From positions 124,001 through 188,000 of the forward strand of contig NZ_QWVS01000018.1 of NCBI RefSeq assembly GCF_003570725.1: a stretch of DNA of 64,000 bases, given 5' to 3'. Below, piece by piece: positions 32,917 to 41,492 of the stretch; position 1 is the stretch's first letter, and every line of letters starts with the position of its first letter. A model generated the notes under the pieces. That model was not told the DNA's origin. It made no database searches and saw only the letters and a list, made by a program, of their open reading frames with translations. The translations under genes and the position numbers were made by a program. The DNA comes from Peribacillus asahii. GTDB taxonomy: Bacteria > Bacillota > Bacilli > Bacillales > DSM-1321.

Positions 32917-34209
32917 ATGGTAGAGAAACGAACCCCTATTTCAGTAGAAAATTGTGTTCGCAAAGTGATGGAATTTGCCCAAAGGGGAGTAATAGAAACA
33001 ATAGCCATTGAACAGGCTTACGGCCGTTTTTTGGCACAAGATTTAAAAGCTGATCATGATGTACCTTCCTTTGATCGATCACCGTATGATGGATTTGCTA
33101 TTAGAGCAGAAGATACAAAATCTGCTTCTTCCAATCATCCTTTATCATTAAAAGTAGTAGGGGAAATTGGTGCGGGTTCTGTCTTTGATGGAACTGTTCA
33201 AGCGTTTGAAGCTGTTCGAATTATGACGGGAGCGCAAATTCCTGAAGGATGCAATGCTGTTGTCATGCTGGAATTAACGCGGGAATATACAGACAATAAT
33301 CAAAAGTTCATTGAAATTAAACGCTCTTATAAAAAGGGTGATAATATCTCCTTTCAAGGTGAGGATACACAAAAGGGCACGATATTAGTGAAAAAAGGTA
33401 CATATATCAATCCTGGAGTTTCAGCATTACTTGCAACTTTTGGATACAAAGAGGTACCTGTTGCTAAAAAGCCAGTCGTTGGAGTAATTGCAACTGGAAG
33501 TGAACTTCTTGAAGTAGAAGAACCACTTGAACCTGGGAAAATCCGCAATAGTAATGCATATATGATTTTGGCTCAAATTGAAAGAGCAGGTGGAGAGGTT
33601 AAGTATTTTGGTAAGCTAAGCGATGATTTGGATCAATGTTTTCTAGCTGTTAAGCAAGCCTTATCAGAAGTAGACCTATTAATTACAACGGGCGGTGTTT
33701 CCGTAGGGGATTATGATTATTTACCAGCGATTTATGAGAAATTAGGCGCGTCGGTTCTGTTTAATAAAGTGGCCATGAGACCTGGAAGTGTCACAACGGT
33801 TGCAGAGCTGAATGGCAAGCTTCTGTTTGGATTGTCTGGGAATCCCTCCGCTTGTTATGTGGGCTTTGAATTATTTGTGCGACCTATTATTCGTACCTAT
33901 TTATTTAGTGAACAACCACATCTAAAAAGAGAGAGTGCCTGGTTAGGAGAGGATTTTACAAAACCGAATCCGTTTACTCGTTTTATTAGAGGACACATTT
34001 CTTTTGAGGAAGGTAAGATGATTGCTTCTCCTTCTGGTTTCAATGCATCCAGTGCAGTTTCTTCTTTAGCGGAAGCGGACGTTTTCATTATGCTTCCTGG
34101 AGGGACCAGGGGCTATAAACAAGGAATGATGGTGGATGTCCTTTTAGTAGAAGATGTTCAAGGAAGTGAGTGGCCTTGGGAAAATATTGTCCCATCTTAC
34201 AGGTCGTAG
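32917..34209 (+). CDS. moeA: Molybdopterin molybdenumtransferase MoeA
   Basis: A 430-residue MoeA, which inserts molybdate into adenylated molybdopterin. It shows DVPSFDRSPYDGFAIRAED, VRIMTGAQIPEGCNAVVMLE, VGVIATGSELLEVEEPLEPG and TTGGVSVGDYDY (the MoCF-fold active site), then FGLSGNPSACYVGFELFV in the C-terminal part. GAAGGAG precedes the ATG. The gene overlaps the start of mobB by 40 bases, a sign of translational coupling. Confidence 0.95.
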   Translation: MVEKRTPISVENCVRKVMEFAQRGVIETIAIEQAYGRFLAQDLKADHDVPSFDRSPYDGFAIRAEDTKSASSNHPLSLKVVGEIGAGSVFDGTVQAFEAVRIMTGAQIPEGCNAVVMLELTREYTDNNQKFIEIKRSYKKGDNISFQGEDTQKGTILVKKGTYINPGVSALLATFGYKEVPVAKKPVVGVIATGSELLEVEEPLEPGKIRNSNAYMILAQIERAGGEVKYFGKLSDDLDQCFLAVKQALSEVDLLITTGGVSVGDYDYLPAIYEKLGASVLFNKVAMRPGSVTTVAELNGKLLFGLSGNPSACYVGFELFVRPIIRTYLFSEQPHLKRESAWLGEDFTKPNPFTRFIRGHISFEEGKMIASPSGFNASSAVSSLAEADVFIMLPGGTRGYKQGMMVDVLLVEDVQGSEWPWENIVPSYRS

Positions 34210-34703
34210 GGTATCAAAATAGCGGTAAGACGACATTGATGGAAAAATTAATTAGCAGAGCGGCACAAGTCGGATTAAGAGCAGCATCCATCAAGCATCA
34301 TGGGCATGGCGGGGCCCCCTCTTATGAATCACCGTCTAAAGATAGTCTCCGTCATTATGAGGCAGGGGCTATCGTAGCTGGTGTAGAAGGAGACGGTATT
34401 TTACAGCTGCGTGCTAAGATGGATGATTTGAGTCTGGAGGACATGCTTCGATTTTATCAGTTTTTTTCGATAGATGTCCTATTCATTGAAGGGTATAAAA
34501 AAGAAAGTTATCCGAAAGTAGTCTTGCTTCGAGATGAACAGGATCTTTCTATACTGGATTCTTTAACGAATGTACAGTGTATCATTAGCCGTGTGCAGGT
34601 AAATCAAAAACTAGTTCAGAACTATAAAGTGTTTCAATTAAACGAAGATCACTTATATATAGATTTCTTAATGGAAGTGGTGAATAAGGATGGAGTTATT
34701 TGA
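34170..34703 (+). CDS. mobB: Molybdopterin-guanine dinucleotide biosynthesis adaptor MobB
   Basis: A 177-residue GTP-binding protein. The P-loop is GYQNSGKTTL (about residues 14-23), followed by AASIKHHGHGG and later FIEGYKKESYPKVVLLR, both typical of MobB. It assists MobA in forming the guanine dinucleotide cofactor needed by formate dehydrogenase. It begins at GTG 34170 within the moeA 3' end (AAGGAAG just upstream) and overlaps moaE by 14 bases. Confidence 0.92.
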   Translation: MALGKYCPILQVVGYQNSGKTTLMEKLISRAAQVGLRAASIKHHGHGGAPSYESPSKDSLRHYEAGAIVAGVEGDGILQLRAKMDDLSLEDMLRFYQFFSIDVLFIEGYKKESYPKVVLLRDEQDLSILDSLTNVQCIISRVQVNQKLVQNYKVFQLNEDHLYIDFLMEVVNKDGVI

Positions 34704-35154
34704 AATTACGCATAGTCCTATTTCGGTAGAAGCATTAATTAATAAGGTTTCCCGAAGAGAGGCCGGTGCGATTACGACTTTTATTGGGACGGTTAGAGAA
34801 TTTACAAAAGGGAAAAAGACGTTATCTCTTGAATATCAAGCGTATGAACCAATGGCTGTTAAAATGCTTAGTCAAATTGGAGATGAAATTCAGCAAAAAT
34901 GGCCAGATGCCTTAACAGCTATTACTCATCGTGTAGGTAAATTAGATATAACAGAAGTTGCTGTAGTTATTGCGGTCTCCTCCCCGCATCGAAAAACGGC
35001 ATATGAAGCAAATGAATATGCCATTGAACGGATTAAACAAATTGTCCCTATTTGGAAAAAAGAGTTTTGGGAAGATGGAACGAAGTGGATAGGAGATCAG
35101 CTAGAGACGGTTGAATATCCTGAAGGAAAACCAAGTAAGGGGGAATCGATGTGA
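34690..35154 (+). CDS. moaE: Molybdopterin synthase catalytic subunit MoaE
   Basis: A 154-residue large subunit of molybdopterin synthase. GAITTFIGTVREFTKGKK and LEYQAYEPMAVK, then HRVGKLDITEVAVVIAVSSPHR and the catalytic-lysine region IVPIWKKEFWEDG, are all in place. It converts cyclic pyranopterin monophosphate to molybdopterin with sulfur from MoaD. It overlaps the GTG start of moaD by four bases (ATGTGA). Confidence 0.95.
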   Translation: MELFEITHSPISVEALINKVSRREAGAITTFIGTVREFTKGKKTLSLEYQAYEPMAVKMLSQIGDEIQQKWPDALTAITHRVGKLDITEVAVVIAVSSPHRKTAYEANEYAIERIKQIVPIWKKEFWEDGTKWIGDQLETVEYPEGKPSKGESM

Positions 35155-35384
35155 TCACGGTTTTATTTTTTGCAGGAATACGTGAAGAAGTTGGAATGGA
35201 CCAGCTGCAAGTAGAGAAACAAGATATTACCGTTTCACAATTAAAAGAGTATCTTCAAACGGAATATCAGCTTTCTTCGCTTCAGCAAGTGATGGTGGCT
35301 GTTAATGAAAGCTTCGTGACAGAGGATGAAACGCTAAAGGATCGAGATACGGTTGCATTCATTCCTCCAGTCAGTGGTGGGTAA
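35151..35384 (+). CDS. moaD: Molybdopterin synthase sulfur carrier MoaD
   Basis: A 77-residue ubiquitin-like carrier ending in the obligatory Gly-Gly (FIPPVSGG), which MoeB adenylates and a sulfurtransferase thiocarboxylates. The start is GTG 35151, overlapping the moaE stop. It is the last gene of the moeB-moeA-mobB-moaE-moaD operon. Confidence 0.94.
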   Translation: MITVLFFAGIREEVGMDQLQVEKQDITVSQLKEYLQTEYQLSSLQQVMVAVNESFVTEDETLKDRDTVAFIPPVSGG

Positions 35385-35407
35385 GGAATGTTAGAAAAAT
35401 AGGGTTT

Positions 35408-35450
35408 AAGGGAATCGAGGGTGATCGTGAGCTTTTCGATTCCTTTTTTA
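35408..35450 (+). terminator. Terminator of the moeB-moaD operon
   Basis: AAGGGAATCGA pairs with TCGATTCCTTTTTT (one bulge) around an 18-base loop, followed by the T-run. Confidence 0.75.
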
Positions 35451-35587
35451 TAGGGCTTGTTTTGATTCACATATCCTATCTAAAGTCTGTGTTTCTAAAA
35501 TTATCATAATTATTCTTTAATTATGATAGACTAGTATCAATGGCTTTACATTGCCGAGGTGATGTACATAACGAGGAGGAGTTCATT

Positions 35588-36208
35588 TTGGAAATTACTA
35601 TTACTCGTGCTTTATCAGAATTAAAACTGTTAGATAAAAGAATTCAACGTACCATTCATGATGCAACGTTTGGCGGCTATATTGTTGGGAAGAAAGTGAT
35701 GACTGGATTCAACAGTGTCGAGGAGATTGAAAAACGGGCTAAAGCGGATTATCAGTCTGTTCAAGATTTAATTAAAAGACGAAATAAGATTAAGTCGGCA
35801 ATTGTTGTATCGAATGCAACAACGACTGTTGAAGTTGCTGGCGTAACGATGACGGTGGCAGAGGTCATTGAACGGAAAACATCGATTGAGTATGAGAAAA
35901 CGTTATTAGCGAAATTGAAAAGTACATATACGAACCTAGTTGATTATGTTGATGAAGTAAATGAAGAGGTTAAACATCGCTTGGATCGTCAACTCGAGGC
36001 GCTTTACGGAAAAGACGGGAAGGCGAAAGCGATGGAAAATGAAGAAATTACAAAAGCGTTTAAAGCAGATAATGAAGCAAAATTGATAGATTCTCTTGAC
36101 CTAAAAAGTAAAATTGAACAATTAACAAAAAGAATCGAAGACTTTGAAACAGAGTGTGATTTTGTTCTTTCTGAAAGTAACACAATCACAAAAATTCATG
36201 TAGAATAA
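35588..36208 (+). CDS. Uncharacterised coiled-coil protein (phage-type)
   Basis: A 206-residue, mostly helical, highly charged protein. Heptad-like stretches occur at both ends (for instance ALSELKLLDKRIQRTIHDA, and SKIEQLTKRIEDFETECDF near the C-terminus). The centre (FGGYIVGKKVMTGFNSVEE, and SNATTTVEVAGVTMTVAEVI) is beta-rich. The layout resembles conserved proteins from Bacillus phages and mobile elements, but no other phage gene lies nearby. TTG 35588 is the likely start: GAGGAGGAG stands six bases upstream, while ATG 35540 lacks a site. Function unknown. Confidence 0.75.
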   Translation: MEITITRALSELKLLDKRIQRTIHDATFGGYIVGKKVMTGFNSVEEIEKRAKADYQSVQDLIKRRNKIKSAIVVSNATTTVEVAGVTMTVAEVIERKTSIEYEKTLLAKLKSTYTNLVDYVDEVNEEVKHRLDRQLEALYGKDGKAKAMENEEITKAFKADNEAKLIDSLDLKSKIEQLTKRIEDFETECDFVLSESNTITKIHVE

Positions 36209-36259
36209 AAAGAAAATACTGTTAGTTAGTCGAAAACTGATAAAACTTAAACACGCACG

Positions 36260-36289
36260 GGCGGCTATGGCGTAACAGCCGCCATCTTT
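36260..36289 (+). terminator. Terminator after the coiled-coil gene
   Basis: GGCGGCT (36260-36266) is inverted as AGCCGCC (36277-36283) and followed by ATCTTTTA. The stem is GC-rich against an AT-rich surround. The rest of the 299-base gap to the rhodanese gene (36209-36507) holds no gene that I can see. Confidence 0.7.
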
Positions 36290-36507
36290 TATCATGAGAT
36301 GATATTAAATAGTTGATACTAGATGAATAAAAGTTCAACAATCAAAACTCAAGATATAAAGCTCAGAAATTAAAGTTCTTATGCGTTCAAGTTTCAGCTC
36401 TCATATTTTAACGTTCGATAAAATCTAGGGTCAAGGCTTGAGTGATTGTTTATTGACTCCATCGGTTGCCGCCTAGCTGACTAGCTAACAAGTATTTCTA
36501 TCATAGT

Positions 36508-37350
36508 TTATTCTTCTCCCAAAGCGATTTCATTTTCAGGATAGCTAATCCAGTCGCTCCAGCTACCAGCATACAGTTTTACATTTTGATAGCCAGCTTC
36601 ATGTAATGCCAAGATATTAGGACAGGCAGAAACGCCAGAACCGCAATACACGATAATTTCTTTTTCTTTTGGTACAGAAGAAAAGTGCTTCTGTAAATCA
36701 TTCTTTGTCTTCCATTCTCCGGATTCAGTAATGGCCTCTTTCCAGAAATAGTTGATGGCACCAGGAATATGCCCCGCTCTTTTATCTATCGGTTCTTCTT
36801 CCCCAAGGTATCTCGTTCTTTCTCGTGAGTCGATTAAGAGAACATTTTCATGGTGAAGTCTGTTTTTCACATCTTCCATATACATGATTTCATCTGAAAG
36901 CAAAGCGGGATGGAAGGTCCTTTTCTCATATTGTGGAATGTCTGTTGTTTGATCCAATCCAGCTTGCACCCATTTAGAGTAACCTCCATTTAAGATATAT
37001 GTATTTGTATGCCCTAAATAACGCAATTGCCACCATAAACGCGCGGCAAACATCCCATCTTGATCATCATAAATAATTACATAAGTGGATTGATCAATTC
37101 CTATCTCTCCTAATTTATTACATAGTTCATCTATATTGGGTAATGGGTGTCTTCCGCCATGTTGGCCTACTACGCTAGATAAATCCTGATCTAAATCCAA
37201 GTAAACGGCGCCTGGAATATGCCCATTTAGATAAGATTTTCTGCCTGCAGTTGGATCACCTAAACTAAATCGGACATCCACGATTACAAACTGAAGGACC
37301 TTTTGCTCCATTAGATCTTTTAACCAATCTACACTTTTTAGATAAGACAT
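36508..37350 (-). CDS. Two-domain sulfurtransferase (rhodanese / 3-mercaptopyruvate type)
   Basis: A 280-residue protein with two rhodanese domains. The inactive N-terminal one holds DVRFSLGDPTAGRKSYLNGH and GAVYLDLDQDLS; the C-terminal one carries the active-site cysteine in IVYCGSGVSACPN, the CG-[ST]-GV loop of mercaptopyruvate or thiosulfate sulfurtransferases. ATG 37350 lies eight bases after AAAGGAG; the in-frame GTG at 37359 is too close to that site. Situated inside the molybdenum island, it might supply persulfide for MoaD thiocarboxylation, but that is only contextual. The orphan kinase gene precedes it by 36 bases. Confidence 0.9.
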   Translation of the reverse strand: MSYLKSVDWLKDLMEQKVLQFVIVDVRFSLGDPTAGRKSYLNGHIPGAVYLDLDQDLSSVVGQHGGRHPLPNIDELCNKLGEIGIDQSTYVIIYDDQDGMFAARLWWQLRYLGHTNTYILNGGYSKWVQAGLDQTTDIPQYEKRTFHPALLSDEIMYMEDVKNRLHHENVLLIDSRERTRYLGEEEPIDKRAGHIPGAINYFWKEAITESGEWKTKNDLQKHFSSVPKEKEIIVYCGSGVSACPNILALHEAGYQNVKLYAGSWSDWISYPENEIALGEE

Positions 37351-37386
37351 GATTTTCACTCCTTTGGACAGTTAGTCTATAAACAC

Positions 37387-38511
37387 TCAATTATTTGGGA
37401 AATGTATATTGAATGTTGTTAAATTATCGTTAGATACACAACTCATATAACCACCATAACATTCTACGATCTTCTTACAAACGTACAAGCCGATACCTGT
37501 TCCTAATTCTTTCGTTGTGAAAAAAGGCTCGAAAATTGATTCGATGTATTCACTTGCAATGGCAGGTCCGTTGTTTGATATGCTGATTATCTGTTCATCT
37601 GACTCAGTGAAAGAAAGTACTTTCAAAGTCCTAGGCTGATCTTTATGCTTTAATGCATCAATGGAATTTATAAAAAGGTTTAGTAATACTTGTTTTAGCG
37701 CATCTCTGCTCGCTATTATAAAAAAGTCAGGGGGGATTTCTATATCTACATTTATGCTTTCATCGACTATACTTGCATAAGTTAGTTGTTGAATTTCATC
37801 AAATAGGTCCCGGATGGAAAATTTTTCCCTTTTTCCCTCATTAAAATCAGCTTTGGAAGTGTGAAGGAATTGCGTTATCCTGAAATTCAGCTGATTTAGT
37901 TCATAATCCATGATATCTAGATATTTCAGATGGGGATTTTCCTTTTTCAAGAGTTTATTAAAGCCCATAACTGCGGTTAGGGGGTTTCTGAATTCGTGAA
38001 CAAAACTGGATGATATTTGTCCTAGTACTGCCAACTTATCTCTGTGATTTTCACTTATGAAAGTGTTCTTTTCTTCTATCACTTTATTTTTTAGATGTGT
38101 ATATCTCGTCACGGCATGGAAGCTAAATGTATCGAATAGATTGATGATGTCATTGATTATCAGTTGTATATCATTTAAGGGGATATTTGCTCCAAAAACA
38201 TTCCTGACAATGATATTTCTTCCTAAGTTAATATTGTATATAAAATCACCAATATTAATATTTGCTTCAATACGTTCATTTGCAACCTCATAAGCCAATT
38301 GCTTCAGCTCGTCGTCGGACAAAGAGCCTTTAATGGCATTCAGGATGAATGAATACAACATAATTCCGTTTTCTTTTATCTTTTCTTTGTAGAGGTCATT
38401 TTCATCCATTATTTTGGTCTCATACCATTCATTTAAAAACAAAGATTGTTGCTCTACCATATATTTTAAAAATATTTTTTTATACCTCATTTGTTCCGTT
38501 GCTGATTCCAT
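37387..38511 (-). CDS. Orphan cytoplasmic sensor histidine kinase (sporulation-kinase-like)
   Basis: A 374-residue soluble kinase with no membrane segment. Residues 1-150 are helical and resemble RsbR-type or globin-like sensory folds. The phospho-acceptor H172 lies in SSFVHEFRNPLTAVMGF, a motif shared with sporulation kinases. The ATPase domain has LLNLFINSIDAL, SNNGPAI, FEPFFTTKELGTGIGLYVCKK. No response regulator is adjacent, so signalling through Spo0F is plausible. It ends 36 bases before the rhodanese gene on the same strand. The signal is unknown. Confidence 0.87.
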   Translation of the reverse strand: MESATEQMRYKKIFLKYMVEQQSLFLNEWYETKIMDENDLYKEKIKENGIMLYSFILNAIKGSLSDDELKQLAYEVANERIEANINIGDFIYNINLGRNIIVRNVFGANIPLNDIQLIINDIINLFDTFSFHAVTRYTHLKNKVIEEKNTFISENHRDKLAVLGQISSSFVHEFRNPLTAVMGFNKLLKKENPHLKYLDIMDYELNQLNFRITQFLHTSKADFNEGKREKFSIRDLFDEIQQLTYASIVDESINVDIEIPPDFFIIASRDALKQVLLNLFINSIDALKHKDQPRTLKVLSFTESDEQIISISNNGPAIASEYIESIFEPFFTTKELGTGIGLYVCKKIVECYGGYMSCVSNDNLTTFNIHFPNN

Positions 38512-38723
38512 TTTATTGATAACCTCTTCCTGCTGAGATATTTCAGGTTCTTATATTAATAAAATTATACGCCAAAATGCTTCAATTTCATCTGCTTATG
38601 TCATTATATTATACAGCAGGCGCACTAAAATCCGTAATTATAGAATTTGATTAGAAATAAATGGAACAAAATGGTCGGTTTATGGAAGGCGAAATAATAG
38701 AGCAGCTGTAGTCGTATACAGAA

Positions 38724-39845
38724 TTAAGGAGAGAAGGGGTCATGATTGAAACGAATTCTTAATTCTGTATGACAATCAAAGAAATGGGCTTTATCCATAT
38801 CAAATACGAGATCACACATTTGTCCAGAGGAAATGCTTATATGTGAATGGACGCGAGCTGTAAAATTTTGCCCTTCAATCTGGAAATAGATAATCGTTTC
38901 AGCGCCTGTGAATTCAGAGACTTCCGCTTTGGTACGGATTGCAGTCCCTTTTGCAGCGTTGGTAAACGTAGATTCATGATGAACATCTTCCGGTCTAATA
39001 CCAAGAATAATCTCTTTTCCAACATACCCTTGGTCACGCAGCATGTTCATTTTGTGTTCTGGGACCGTTATCTGTATACTGCCGATTGTAAATTTGTTTT
39101 CTGCTAGCTTTCCATTTAAGAAATTCATGGCTGGTGAACCGATAAAACCGCCTACAAACACATTTTCAGGCTTTTCGTAGACGTCTTTTGGAACTCCGAC
39201 CTGCTGAATCCTGCCATCTTTCATCACAACAAGGCGAGTAGCCATTGTCATCGCTTCCGTCTGATCATGCGTGACATAAATGGTAGTTGTCTGTAAACGC
39301 TGATGGAGTTTAATAATTTCTGTACGCATTTGTACACGGAGCTTTGCATCAAGGTTTGATAAAGGTTCATCCATCAAGAACACCTTTGCGTCACGGACAA
39401 TCGCACGTCCTAAAGCTACACGCTGACGCTGACCTCCGGATAAAGCCTTAGGTTTACGATTTAGACAGGATTGAATTCCGAGTATGGCAGCTACTTCGTT
39501 TACCCGACGATTGATTTCGTTTTTAGGAAGTTTACGAAGCTTCAGACCAAACGCTATATTGTCATATACAGACATATGCGGATATAATGCATAGTTTTGG
39601 AAAACCATTGCTATATCACGATCTTTAGATGGCACGTGATTTACTTTTTTTTCATCGATATAAAAATCGCCTTGCGATAGTTCTTCCAGGCCGGCGATCA
39701 TACGAAGAGTTGTTGATTTTCCGCAACCTGAAGGGCCGACAAAAACGATGAACTCCTTATCTTTCACATGCAGATTAAAATTTTCTACAGCTGTTACGGT
39801 CTGATCATACATTTTATAAACATTGACTAATTTTAATTCAGCCAT
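38724..39845 (-). CDS. MsmX/UgpC-type ABC ATPase in the position of ModC
   Basis: A 373-residue CUT1-family ATPase. It has Walker A GPSGCGKST (37-45), the DRDIAMVFQNYALYPHM Q-loop, signature ALSGGQRQRVALGRAI, Walker B VFLMDEPLSNLDAK and the H-loop VTHDQTEAMTMA. The C-terminal TOBE/MalK-type regulatory domain starts GIRPEDVHHE and ends TELRIR, like B. subtilis MsmX. MsmX-type ATPases serve several sugar importers, yet this gene follows modA and modB directly (28 bases after modB), where a molybdate ModC is expected. Start ATG 39845 is chosen because the upstream ATG (39857) overlaps AGGAG. Confidence 0.9.
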   Translation of the reverse strand: MAELKLVNVYKMYDQTVTAVENFNLHVKDKEFIVFVGPSGCGKSTTLRMIAGLEELSQGDFYIDEKKVNHVPSKDRDIAMVFQNYALYPHMSVYDNIAFGLKLRKLPKNEINRRVNEVAAILGIQSCLNRKPKALSGGQRQRVALGRAIVRDAKVFLMDEPLSNLDAKLRVQMRTEIIKLHQRLQTTTIYVTHDQTEAMTMATRLVVMKDGRIQQVGVPKDVYEKPENVFVGGFIGSPAMNFLNGKLAENKFTIGSIQITVPEHKMNMLRDQGYVGKEIILGIRPEDVHHESTFTNAAKGTAIRTKAEVSEFTGAETIIYFQIEGQNFTARVHSHISISSGQMCDLVFDMDKAHFFDCHTELRIRFNHDPFSP

Positions 39846-39873
39846 CAGAGGCGACATCTCCTATATTTTCTGA

Positions 39874-40530
39874 TTAAGGTTTCATTAAGCGTACGCAGAT
39901 TAACATAAAAAATGAAATCACAATCATACTTGTAACCCATAACCAAGCCATTCCCATATTCCCTGAGTCAATAGCGATATAAATCGCTGTAGAAGTTGTT
40001 TGTGTTTGGCCAGGCAGATTTCCGGCAAACATTAAAGTGGCCCCGAATTCCCCTAACGCTCGTGCAAAACTTAAGATTGCACCCGAAATAATCGATTTAA
40101 GTGCAAGCGGAATAGAAATAAAAAGAAATATTTTATATTCATTTGCTCCATCGACACGAGCTGCATTTTCAATATCCTGATCAATTGCTTCAAAGCCTGC
40201 CTTAGCCGATTGATACATAAGTGGAAAGGATACAACAACAGCGGCAATGACGGCAGCCCACCATGTAAACATAACCGGTTGTTTAAAAATCCACTCAATC
40301 AATTGTCCGACTGGACTATTCCTTCCAAATAGTACAATTAATAAAAAGCCCACAACAGTAGGAGGTAAGACTAAAGGTAAAAGGAAAATCGTTTCAACGA
40401 TGGCTTTCCCTTTGAATGCAGCCTTAGCCATTACGCTTCCACATATTACTCCTAAAATGACAACTATTACACTAGATACAGACGCTACCTCAAGGGAGAG
40501 TCTGACTGGTGACCAAAAATCTGAAGTCAT
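39874..40530 (-). CDS. modB: Molybdate ABC transporter permease ModB
   Basis: A 218-residue permease with five or six membrane helices and the EAA-type loop (residues about 130-155: AARVDGANEYKIFLFISIPLA) that docks the ATPase. Other ModB features are LPLVLPPTVVGFLLI, RALGEFGATLMFAGNLPG and the downstream TQTTSTAIY. It imports molybdate with ModA. It begins 5 bases after the modA stop codon, in the same operon. Confidence 0.94.
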   Translation of the reverse strand: MTSDFWSPVRLSLEVASVSSVIVVILGVICGSVMAKAAFKGKAIVETIFLLPLVLPPTVVGFLLIVLFGRNSPVGQLIEWIFKQPVMFTWWAAVIAAVVVSFPLMYQSAKAGFEAIDQDIENAARVDGANEYKIFLFISIPLALKSIISGAILSFARALGEFGATLMFAGNLPGQTQTTSTAIYIAIDSGNMGMAWLWVTSMIVISFFMLICVRLMKP

Positions 40531-40535
40531 TTTAG

Positions 40536-41345
40536 TTACTGTAGACCTTTAAATCCATATTTTTTAAATGTTGTGATAGATTGTTCATTTTGGAGATATT
40601 CATAGAAAAGTTGGGCTTCTTTTGGATGGGAACTATTCTTAATCACACCGACTGGATAAATAATAGGTGCGTGAGTATTTTCTTTAGCCGTTGCAACAAT
40701 TTCAACTTTTGGAGAAATTAAGGCATCCGTTTTATAGACGATTCCTGCGTCCACATTGTTTGTTTCGATATATGTAAGCACTTGGCGAACATCTTTGGCA
40801 TATACGATTTTCTTTTCAACAGCTGTCCAGATTTTTAAATGTTCTAATGTTTTTTTAGCATATTTCCCTGCTGGTACAGTTTCAGGTGTACCGATAGAAA
40901 TTTTCTCAGCTTTGGTGAGATCTTCAAATGCCTTAATTACTTTATCTGAATCCTTTGGAACGACCAACACAATTTCATTTCCAACAAGGTCGACTCCTTT
41001 ATCCTTTTCTATTAGCCCTTCTTCTACTAACATATCGAATTTGTCCTCAGCAGCAGAGAAGAAAATATCGACCGGTGCTCCTTGAGAAATTTGTTGTTGA
41101 AGAGACCCGGAAGCTCCGAAATTATAGGTAATGTGTACATTAGGATGTTCCTTCTCAAAAGTCGCTGTTATCTCAGTTAAAGCATCTTGCAAACTTGCGG
41201 CGGCTGAAATCGTTAATTCTACTTTTTTATCGGAGGTTTCTTGTTGCTGTTCATCTGATTTTTTACTTTGTTCATTTGTTGAACAGCCGGACGCGATTAG
41301 CAATAACAGCAGAACGGAGAAAAATAAAAGATTGAATTTTTTCAT
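40536..41345 (-). CDS. modA: Molybdate-binding lipoprotein ModA
   Basis: A 269-residue extracytoplasmic binding protein. The signal peptide ends in the lipobox IASGC with C21 as lipidated residue. The mature protein begins with a Ser/Gln/Lys linker, then LTISAAASLQDALTEITATFE, FGASGSLQQQISQGAPVDIFFSA and NVDAGIVYKTDALIS, all typical of ModA. GGAAGAGGAG precedes the ATG. It is first in the modA-modB-ATPase operon; a repeated palindrome lies just upstream. Confidence 0.95.
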   Translation of the reverse strand: MKKFNLLFFSVLLLLLIASGCSTNEQSKKSDEQQQETSDKKVELTISAAASLQDALTEITATFEKEHPNVHITYNFGASGSLQQQISQGAPVDIFFSAAEDKFDMLVEEGLIEKDKGVDLVGNEIVLVVPKDSDKVIKAFEDLTKAEKISIGTPETVPAGKYAKKTLEHLKIWTAVEKKIVYAKDVRQVLTYIETNNVDAGIVYKTDALISPKVEIVATAKENTHAPIIYPVGVIKNSSHPKEAQLFYEYLQNEQSITTFKKYGFKGLQ

Positions 41346-41366
41346 GGCTCCTCTTCCTTTCCGAAT

Positions 41367-41398
41367 TAGTTATAACTAATTATAACTAGTTATAACTA
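41367..41398 (-). promoter_or_regulatory. Candidate operator before modA: repeated TTATAACTA palindromes
   Basis: TAGTTATAACTA occurs at 41367-41378 and 41387-41398, with a third TTATAACTA copy between them, so the units repeat every 10 bases. Each outer unit is its own inverted repeat. Location 22-53 bases before the modA start codon suggests a regulator-binding site controlling molybdate uptake. The sequence is unlike the E. coli ModE site. Confidence 0.55.
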
Positions 41399-41432
41399 AA
41401 ACTAGAATATATTCTTAAACAGGTTCCATTGA

Positions 41433-41480
41433 GCAAGGGGCTAACTTCAAGGCTTATAAGCTTTGAAGTTAGCCCCTTGC
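41433..41480. terminator. Terminator between mobA and modA
   Basis: An 18-base arm beginning GCAAGGGGCTAAC (41433) is exactly inverted at 41463-41480, and the loop itself contains the palindrome GCTTATAAGC. It separates the moaB-mobA unit from the modA operon on the minus strand. Confidence 0.8.
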
Positions 41481-41492
41481 TTTATGTGGAAA

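Noticed and set aside
41367-41398. ModE box before modA
   Set aside because: The repeats differ from the E. coli ModE consensus and no ModE-like gene is in the window, so only a generic operator is called.
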